Assembly (NCBI GenBank): GCA_949502025.1 | Contig: CATBCG010000032.1 | Location: forward strand, 1-64,000 | Origin: MGBC131033 sp910585655 | Lineage (GTDB): Bacteria > Bacillota > Clostridia > Lachnospirales > Lachnospiraceae | Direction: 5' to 3' | DNA: 64,000 nucleotides | Shown: positions 58,947-64,000 of the stretch, one piece after another | Numbering within the stretch: position 1 is the first letter of the stretch | Layout: each line of letters opens with the position of its first letter | The notes under the pieces: model-generated | What the model was told of the DNA's origin: nothing | The model's database searches: none | What the model saw: the letters and a program-made list of their open reading frames with translations, nothing else | Translations under genes and position numbers: made by a program

Positions 58947-60326
58947 TTATCTTAAAAACAAATGAATCAGCCAGTCTTTTAGACGGCAATAAGGCGCATA
59001 ACGAAGCGGCAGATCGATCCAGTTATATTTCTTTAAGATACTCTTTTCATGGGTAAAGGTCTCAAAACTCTTTTTTCCATGGTAAGAACCCATCCCCGAA
59101 TAACCGACGCCGCCAAATCCCATCTGAGACGTCGCCAAATGAAGCACGGTATCGTTGATACAGCCGCCGCCAAACGAAAGCAGGCGGAAAAACCGTCTTT
59201 GCGTCCTTTTGTCCCTGGAAAACAGATAAGCGGCAAGCGGCTTTTCTCCTTTCCGGACAAAGGCAAATGCCTGTTCAATCCGCTCAAAGGTGATCACCGG
59301 TAAAATCGGTCCGAAAATTTCTTCCTGCATCACGGCGTCCCGTCTGGTTACACCGTCCATAACAGTCGGAGCAATCTGAAGCGTATCCGGATTAAATTCT
59401 CCGCCATAAACGACTTTCTTGTTATCGATCAGCCCTAATAACCGGTCAAAATGCTTTTGATTGATAATCTTTCCATAGTCTGGATTTTCTAACGGATCTC
59501 TGCCGTACATGTTCTCTACCGCCCGGAAATACAACATAAGAAACCGATCTTTTACGGATTTATCAATCAATAAATAATCCGGCGCCACACAGGTCTGACC
59601 GCAATTTAGATATTTTCCAAAAGCCAGTCTGGCAGCTGCCCGCTTTAAGTTGCAGGTTTTGTCAATGATACATGGGCTTTTTCCTCCCAGTTCCAGCGTC
59701 ACCGGAGTCAGATGAGCCGAAGCCTTTTCCATTACCAGCTTTCCGACCGTTACGCCTCCGGTAAAGAAAATATAATCAAACCGTTCTTCCAATAAGGCAC
59801 CGTTTTCTTTTCGTCCGCCTTCTACTACAGCTACATATTCTTCTGGAAAGATGCTTCGGATCAGATCTGCCATAGCAGCCGAGGTAGCAGGCGCATAGGC
59901 GGATGGCTTTAACACACAGCAGTTTCCGGCAGCAATCGCCCCAATCAAAGGCTCCATACAAAGCAAAAACGGATAGTTCCACGGCGCCATGACCAGCACG
60001 CAGCCATATGGCTCCCGTACCGTAAAACTTCTTCCATGAAAATTGGTCAAATCGGTTCGGCAAGGCTTCGGTCGCTGCCACTTCCGCAGATGCTTGATTT
60101 GACACGCCAGTTCACTTAATGTTAAACCAACCTCACACATATACCCTTCGCTTGCGCTCTTGCCCAAATCCTCTCGTAAAGCAGCGCAAAGCTCCGCTTC
60201 CCGGTTTTGAATCACGGACTGAAGCTGCTTTAAGATGGAAATTCGATCGGTTACGTTCCTGGTTGCGCCTGTCGCATAATACGTCCTCTGCCTGGCTACC
60301 AGACGTTTGATTTCTCTTTCTGTCAT
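58947..60326 (-). CDS. NAD(P)-dependent aldehyde dehydrogenase
   Basis: The 459-residue protein is a class-3-like aldehyde dehydrogenase that oxidises or, with alcohol dehydrogenase, reduces aldehydes. It shows VMAPWNYPFLLCMEPLIGA, FTGGVTVGKLV, LELGGKSPCI with the general base glutamate, NCGQTCVAPDYLL with the catalytic cysteine near 246, and EEIFGPILPVI. A C-terminal hydrophobic segment, KYNWIDLPLRYAPYCRLKDWLI, may associate with membrane. The substrate is unknown. It lies 20 bases after the alcohol dehydrogenase gene. Confidence 0.92.
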   Translation of the reverse strand: MTEREIKRLVARQRTYYATGATRNVTDRISILKQLQSVIQNREAELCAALREDLGKSASEGYMCEVGLTLSELACQIKHLRKWQRPKPCRTDLTNFHGRSFTVREPYGCVLVMAPWNYPFLLCMEPLIGAIAAGNCCVLKPSAYAPATSAAMADLIRSIFPEEYVAVVEGGRKENGALLEERFDYIFFTGGVTVGKLVMEKASAHLTPVTLELGGKSPCIIDKTCNLKRAAARLAFGKYLNCGQTCVAPDYLLIDKSVKDRFLMLYFRAVENMYGRDPLENPDYGKIINQKHFDRLLGLIDNKKVVYGGEFNPDTLQIAPTVMDGVTRRDAVMQEEIFGPILPVITFERIEQAFAFVRKGEKPLAAYLFSRDKRTQRRFFRLLSFGGGCINDTVLHLATSQMGFGGVGYSGMGSYHGKKSFETFTHEKSILKKYNWIDLPLRYAPYCRLKDWLIHLFLR

Positions 60327-60345
60327 TGCACGTTCCCTCCTTTTT

Positions 60346-61581
60346 TTATGATTGGTGTTTCACTCTCTCGTTCTCTCTCGTTAATCCGCCGATTTTTCGA
60401 TACATCTTTGCCAGTTCCCTGGTGTTCATCAGACGCGGCACCGGATAAAGCGGATTGCTTTCTGCATTGGCATGAGCCGCCATCATTAAAATATCCTCTT
60501 CTCGGATGCCGTCTATCGTTTTCGGAATTCCCATAGACTGGTTTAATTCCTCTACCCATGAAATAAAGCAGCGGGAAGCCGTATGATCATCAGCGTATTT
60601 AGGAGCAATTCCGCAATTCCTAGACAGACGTCCCAGCCGCTCTTCACAGCTTCTGCCGTATTCCTTTAAAAAGTAAGGTAAAATCACGGCATTGGCTAAT
60701 CCATGCGGAATGCCGTACTGCCCGCCCAGAGAATGTGCCACGCCATGAACATAGCCGACATACGAGCGGGTAAACGCCACCCCGGCGCAATAAGAAGCCC
60801 GTAACATATGGCTGCGCGCCTGAGCATCTGCCCCGTCGGTATAGGCTTGTTTCAGATTCTCCCGAATCAATGTCACGGCTTCCTCTGCCATCTGTCTGGT
60901 CAGTTTTGTCGTACTGCCGCCGATATAAGCCTCCACGGCATGAGTAAGAGCGTCCATCCCGGTCGTCGCCGTCAGATGAGGCGGCAACCCGCTTGTCACC
61001 CGATAATCCAGTACGGCATAATCCGGAATTAGGACAAAATCGTTGATCGGATATTTATGATGAGTCGTAGCATCGGTAATGACCGCTGCCAAAGTCGTTT
61101 CACTTCCGGTTCCGGCTGTCGTCGGAATGGCAATCAACGGCGGGAGTTTTTTATGTATCTTTAACAATCCTCTCATCTGCTGAACAGACTGCCTTGGTTT
61201 TACTACTCTGGCGCCTACCGCTTTGGCACAATCCATCGAAGAACCGCCTCCAAAAGCGATGATCACGTTACAGCCATGCCTCTCATACATATCCCTGGCT
61301 TCCTCAACATTTTGAATCGTAGGGTTCGGAACCGTTTTATCATACAAAGAATACGGTACACCTGCCTTCGTTAGTACATCCGTTAAGACTTTGGTAAGCC
61401 CCAGAGAAGAAAGCCCGGAATCGGTTACGATAAAAGCCCGGATTCCCTTTTTCTTTGCAAGCAGACGCCCTAACTGGTTCATATTTTCCAAAATCCGCGG
61501 TTCCCGGTACGGCAGTATCGGCATCGCCAGCCGGAAACAAAGCTGAAACGTCCGACAGTAAAGCTTTTTGATCTCATTCAT
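60346..61581 (-). CDS. iron-containing alcohol dehydrogenase
   Basis: The 411-residue protein belongs to the iron-dependent group III alcohol dehydrogenases. It has IIAFGGGSSMDCAKAVGA for the cofactor, PTTAGTGSETT, and the metal ligands in GMDALTHAVEAYIGG and GVAHSLGGQYGIPHGLANAV. With the aldehyde dehydrogenase it could interconvert an alcohol and acid through an aldehyde. Its start overlaps the tail of the disrupted ATPase gene by eight bases, with AAAGGAGGG upstream. Confidence 0.93.
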   Translation of the reverse strand: MNEIKKLYCRTFQLCFRLAMPILPYREPRILENMNQLGRLLAKKKGIRAFIVTDSGLSSLGLTKVLTDVLTKAGVPYSLYDKTVPNPTIQNVEEARDMYERHGCNVIIAFGGGSSMDCAKAVGARVVKPRQSVQQMRGLLKIHKKLPPLIAIPTTAGTGSETTLAAVITDATTHHKYPINDFVLIPDYAVLDYRVTSGLPPHLTATTGMDALTHAVEAYIGGSTTKLTRQMAEEAVTLIRENLKQAYTDGADAQARSHMLRASYCAGVAFTRSYVGYVHGVAHSLGGQYGIPHGLANAVILPYFLKEYGRSCEERLGRLSRNCGIAPKYADDHTASRCFISWVEELNQSMGIPKTIDGIREEDILMMAAHANAESNPLYPVPRLMNTRELAKMYRKIGGLTRENERVKHQS

Positions 61582-62574
61582 CTTGGATCCCTCCTTTTTG
61601 GGTTGTTAATTGGATTCCTGCTTCTGATAATAAATCCAACAGTTTCTGTTGAACTCGTTTACTAAAATAAGCCGCAGCCAAATTCTGCTTAGAATACTCC
61701 CATCCCTCCTTTCCGGCTGTCAGGGTTATCAAATAGCTTGTAAAAAAAGCTTCCCAACTAAAATACTTACTACTTTCAATATACTCTTCCGGCGCTTCTA
61801 AAACATGTTTCAGGTCTTTTCCTTTTATAAAACCAGAAGATAGTAAAAGCCATTCAAACGATTCCGGTAAATATAATTTATAATTAGGATAGTTTTCTAA
61901 CAGATTTATCATATCTTCTATTTCGGAACCAAAGGCGGCTCCATCCGCGATAAAAAGAACCGGGTTCGTTTGTGTTGCGGCAATATATTTTATTAAATTT
62001 GATTTACCATGCGCGGATATGCAAGTAATGCCAGCCAAATCGCATAACTCCTAAAAAACTGGTATCCGGAATTTGAATCTTCTGTAATGATTTGCACCGG
62101 ACAAATAGGAACTTTTGCCGCAAGGTTATCATAAATACCATAAAATTCATGATAAACAGGCTTTATCCCATAATATTTCTTTGATTCCCGAAAACCATAA
62201 ATTTCCTTTACACTATAGGGAAGCATCGGCAATTTTTCTCTGGTAATTAACACATAATAATTATCGGAGCTTTTCATTTGTTCTGCAAATTCTTTTGATT
62301 TTATAAATTTATTTCCTTCATCTATAAATACGATACTATCCTTGATATCCGCCAAATCTCTTTGTCATTTCCTGCCCTCTAATACAACACAAGCCTTTTC
62401 ACAGATTAGTTCAATTCCACTATCTGTTCCCAACTCTTCATAGTCACGAATCAAATTGACCAGTGTACTTTTTCCAGTCGCACTGTTTCCCTTTATGATG
62501 GTAATGTTTCTGATAAGGATAAACTCATATTTTAACCGGTTTGTTTCCACTAGGACGCGATACTTCCCCTTCAT
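61574..62574 (-). pseudogene. disrupted P-loop ATPase gene
   Basis: Read from 62574 downward, the gene begins with a Walker A loop, ITIIKGNSATGKSTLVNL, and stops at an in-frame TGA (62367-62365). The same frame continues after the stop with QRDLADIKDSIVFIDEGNKFI, a Walker B-like segment, to about 62045. There a one-base loss shifts the frame (FFRSY to DLAGITCISAHGKSNL), and it continues to 61574. Repairing both lesions gives one protein of about 330 residues. The TGA probably replaced a TGG. It overlaps the DUF4869 gene by four bases (ATGA), so it was its partner. A sequencing error is possible for the frameshift. Confidence 0.82.
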
Positions 62575-63035
62575 TTTACCACCCCAGCCTCCATACTATC
62601 AATACCATTCAGAGCCAAAGGCAAAAGTTCTTTCATATTGTGGACTTCCTGCCCTTCTACCCAGACCGGAACCGGAAAATCCTCTCTGCCAAATTTCATT
62701 ACATGCCGTAGATTGATCGTAATATCCTTATATTCTGCTATTTTAAATATCCATTTAGCGCAATTATCTCCGCAAGTAGAAGCATTAAAAATTTTATCTG
62801 TTCGGTTTAGAATAAGCAATAAGGTTTTCACACCGCCCGAAAGCATTTCAGGCGGAATCTGCCCTAAAACGGGACTTTGAATACAATAAGGGCTAAGTAC
62901 CTCCGAACGATCTACATCTAAAATCATTTCTTTTGCCAGCTCTTTTTCTAACCATTCCGGTTCAAATGAGTTTTTAAAGAATACAGCAGTGTTATAAATC
63001 GCGCGTTCTACTTCACCGAACACGATCGTCAGCAT
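62571..63035 (-). CDS. DUF4869-type protein
   Basis: The 154-residue protein resembles the DUF4869 family of unknown function. It begins MLTIVFGEVERAIYNTAVFFKN and has IPPEMLSGGVKTLLLIL, FNASTCGDNCAKWIFKIAE with a C-x3-C pair, and ITINLRHVMKFG. GGGAGG precedes the ATG. It overlaps the methyltransferase gene upstream by seven bases and the ATPase gene downstream by four, so the three were translated together. The frame is intact even though its partner is broken. Confidence 0.78.
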   Translation of the reverse strand: MLTIVFGEVERAIYNTAVFFKNSFEPEWLEKELAKEMILDVDRSEVLSPYCIQSPVLGQIPPEMLSGGVKTLLLILNRTDKIFNASTCGDNCAKWIFKIAEYKDITINLRHVMKFGREDFPVPVWVEGQEVHNMKELLPLALNGIDSMEAGVVK

Positions 63036-63793
63036 ATCCTTCTACCTCCCTTAACTGCCCGTGTGGCAACAAAGGATGGAACACGATGTTCATGCAGATT
63101 CCCTTCGCCGTTGGTATCCTCGTACAAATCCGTCAGTTGAAACCCTGCCTGCAACTGCCCGCCGATTTGTTCCTCTATCGTATGGGAAAATTGAATCCCC
63201 CAATTGTTTTGAAGAGAAGCTTCATACAAGGCTTTGTCTTTTAGCGGATTAAAGGGCAGGGAATACGTTATTTTTTCTTCGTCTTCGTCAAAGATATAAT
63301 TGATGCCGATATCATAACCACCAAGAAATATCCCGCCTTGTTTTAAAATGCGGTAACACTCTTTAAAAATCGGCAGTACCTCTTCGACATAGCAATTTGA
63401 AACAGGATGAAAAATCAGATCAAAGGTTTCTGCTTCAAACGGCAGGGGCTTTGTCATATCTGCCTGTAAAATTTCCACTTCGTACCCTTCGCGGTCCGCT
63501 ACCTGTTTTTCACTTTTACATTGCTGTGCGGAATAGTCTAACAGCGTACACGTTGCTCCCAAAGCAGAAAAAATCGGAATCTGCTGCCCTCCTCCGCTCG
63601 CCAGCCCCAATACTTTTTTCCCTTTTAGGTCGCCAAACCACGTATGCGGTACTGCCTTGGTCGGTGTTAAATAGACATCCCATTCCCCTGCCAATGCTTT
63701 TTGATAGCACGCATGGGAAATCGGCTGTCCCCAAATCCACCCGTTAAGGCACCAGCGGTCAATTGTTTGTGCATTTTGTTTTTGGTAGTCCAT
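63029..63793 (-). CDS. class I SAM-dependent methyltransferase
   Basis: The 254-residue protein has the SAM-binding motif I VLGLASGGGQQIPIF near 60, motif II CTLLDYSAQQC, LQADMTKPLPFEAETFDLIFHP, and motif IV-like FKECYRILKQGGIFLGGYD. The substrate is unknown; the N-terminal part INRW-like CLNGWIWGQPI is typical of small-molecule or tRNA-type ubiE relatives, but nothing is decisive. It overlaps the DUF4869 gene. AAAGGAG precedes the ATG. Confidence 0.9.
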   Translation of the reverse strand: MDYQKQNAQTIDRWCLNGWIWGQPISHACYQKALAGEWDVYLTPTKAVPHTWFGDLKGKKVLGLASGGGQQIPIFSALGATCTLLDYSAQQCKSEKQVADREGYEVEILQADMTKPLPFEAETFDLIFHPVSNCYVEEVLPIFKECYRILKQGGIFLGGYDIGINYIFDEDEEKITYSLPFNPLKDKALYEASLQNNWGIQFSHTIEEQIGGQLQAGFQLTDLYEDTNGEGNLHEHRVPSFVATRAVKGGRRIC

Positions 63794-63809
63794 ACAAACG
63801 ACTCCTTTC

Positions 63810-64000
63810 TTAGTTCTTCCGTTTTGTTCGTATCCAACGAACTCCTACAAGTGCCAGTGTCAAAAAAAACCAGGTCAATGCCAAAAAGATCGTCATAGGA
63901 ATCAGGAAAATCAAAATTACCAGACTGGATAACAAGACGGGCAGGCGGAACAATAACAATATCCAGCAGAGCGGATACCCCACGCCGTTCATCCAAAGCA
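63810..64000 (-). CDS. partial membrane protein at the window edge
   Basis: An open frame enters from the right edge and ends at 63810. Its last 60 residues contain two hydrophobic segments, about WILLLFRLPVLLSSLVILIFLI and FLALTWFFLTLALVGV, and a basic end RWIRTKRKN. It could start at the ATG at 63992 or further right. No family is recognised. It lies 16 bases before the methyltransferase start. Confidence 0.45.
   Translation of the reverse strand, partial: LWMNGVGYPLCWILLLFRLPVLLSSLVILIFLIPMTIFLALTWFFLTLALVGVRWIRTKRKN

Noticed and set aside
62365..62367. Selenocysteine reading of the TGA in the ATPase gene
   Set aside because: No selenoprotein family match at this site and a second lesion downstream favours decay.
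1..64000. CRISPR array or IS element
   Set aside because: No regularly spaced direct repeats or transposase-like reading frame was seen; the repeats found are coding linkers or single palindromes.

Overview
The window looks like a chromosomal core segment from a low-to-mid GC anaerobic Firmicute, most probably a Clostridia member of the Lachnospiraceae type. This is an inference from gene order and family content: the rimP-nusA-ylxR-ylxQ-infB-rbfA-nrnA-truB-ribF order, mreBCD followed by minCDE, ylmE-sepF-ylmH-divIVA, rplU-prp-rpmA-obg, a Prp-cleavable L27 extension, Gram-positive LexA boxes, and families such as DUF5688, DUF4869 and DUF378. I saw no phage, IS element, CRISPR array or rRNA.

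Left part (1-31 kb, all on +). A NUDIX hydrolase and tRNA-Glu(CTC) precede a 0.5 kb gene-free stretch that holds a palindromic repeat, a hairpin and a candidate small RNA or degenerate micro-ORF. The translation-factor operon (rimP to ribF) runs from a strong promoter at 1471. It is followed by recG, a membrane-anchored MutS-like ATPase, rnhA, mutS, mutL, miaA, an aluminium-resistance/methionine gamma-lyase-type PLP enzyme and radC. Then comes a cell-shape and division block: mreB, mreC, mreD, a very large class B PBP, minC, minD, minE, rodA, mgsA and a lipoprotein D,D-carboxypeptidase.

Middle (32-43.5 kb). A small P-loop protein and a DUF378 membrane protein are followed by an HlyD-like membrane protein, yggS, sepF, ylmH (rqcP), divIVA, aroB, lspA and an RluD-type pseudouridine synthase. 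A separate three-gene cassette (BlaI-type repressor, orphan AbiEi-type regulator, DUF5688 protein) has its own promoter with a palindrome overlapping the -10. A 54-residue zinc-ribbon protein sits between strong hairpins, with a nitroreductase and a dCMP deaminase convergent to it.

Right part (43.6-64 kb, mostly on -). Two large secreted proteins, a GHL10-type glycosidase with bacterial Ig-like domains and a stalk-domain N-acetylmuramoyl-L-alanine amidase, are divergent from a TtcA-like protein and a tyrosine recombinase. Next is an SOS node, lexA divergent from a LysM membrane protein positioned like Bacillus yneA, with LexA boxes on both promoters. Then come rsfS-yqeK-nadD-yhbY-obgE and rpmA-prp-rplU (with an L21-type leader), read toward lower coordinates. 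A tandem pair of BIG2-domain secreted paralogues has duplicated promoters. Aldehyde and iron alcohol dehydrogenases close a unit that begins with a methyltransferase, a DUF4869 protein and a P-loop ATPase disrupted by one in-frame TGA and one single-base frameshift.

The best candidates for undescribed biology are the methyltransferase-DUF4869-ATPase module, the BlaI-AbiEi-DUF5688 cassette, the intergenic ATAGGAAAGTTCTC repeat family and the RNA-like element at about 1190-1420. Functions for these are inference only; no database search was possible.
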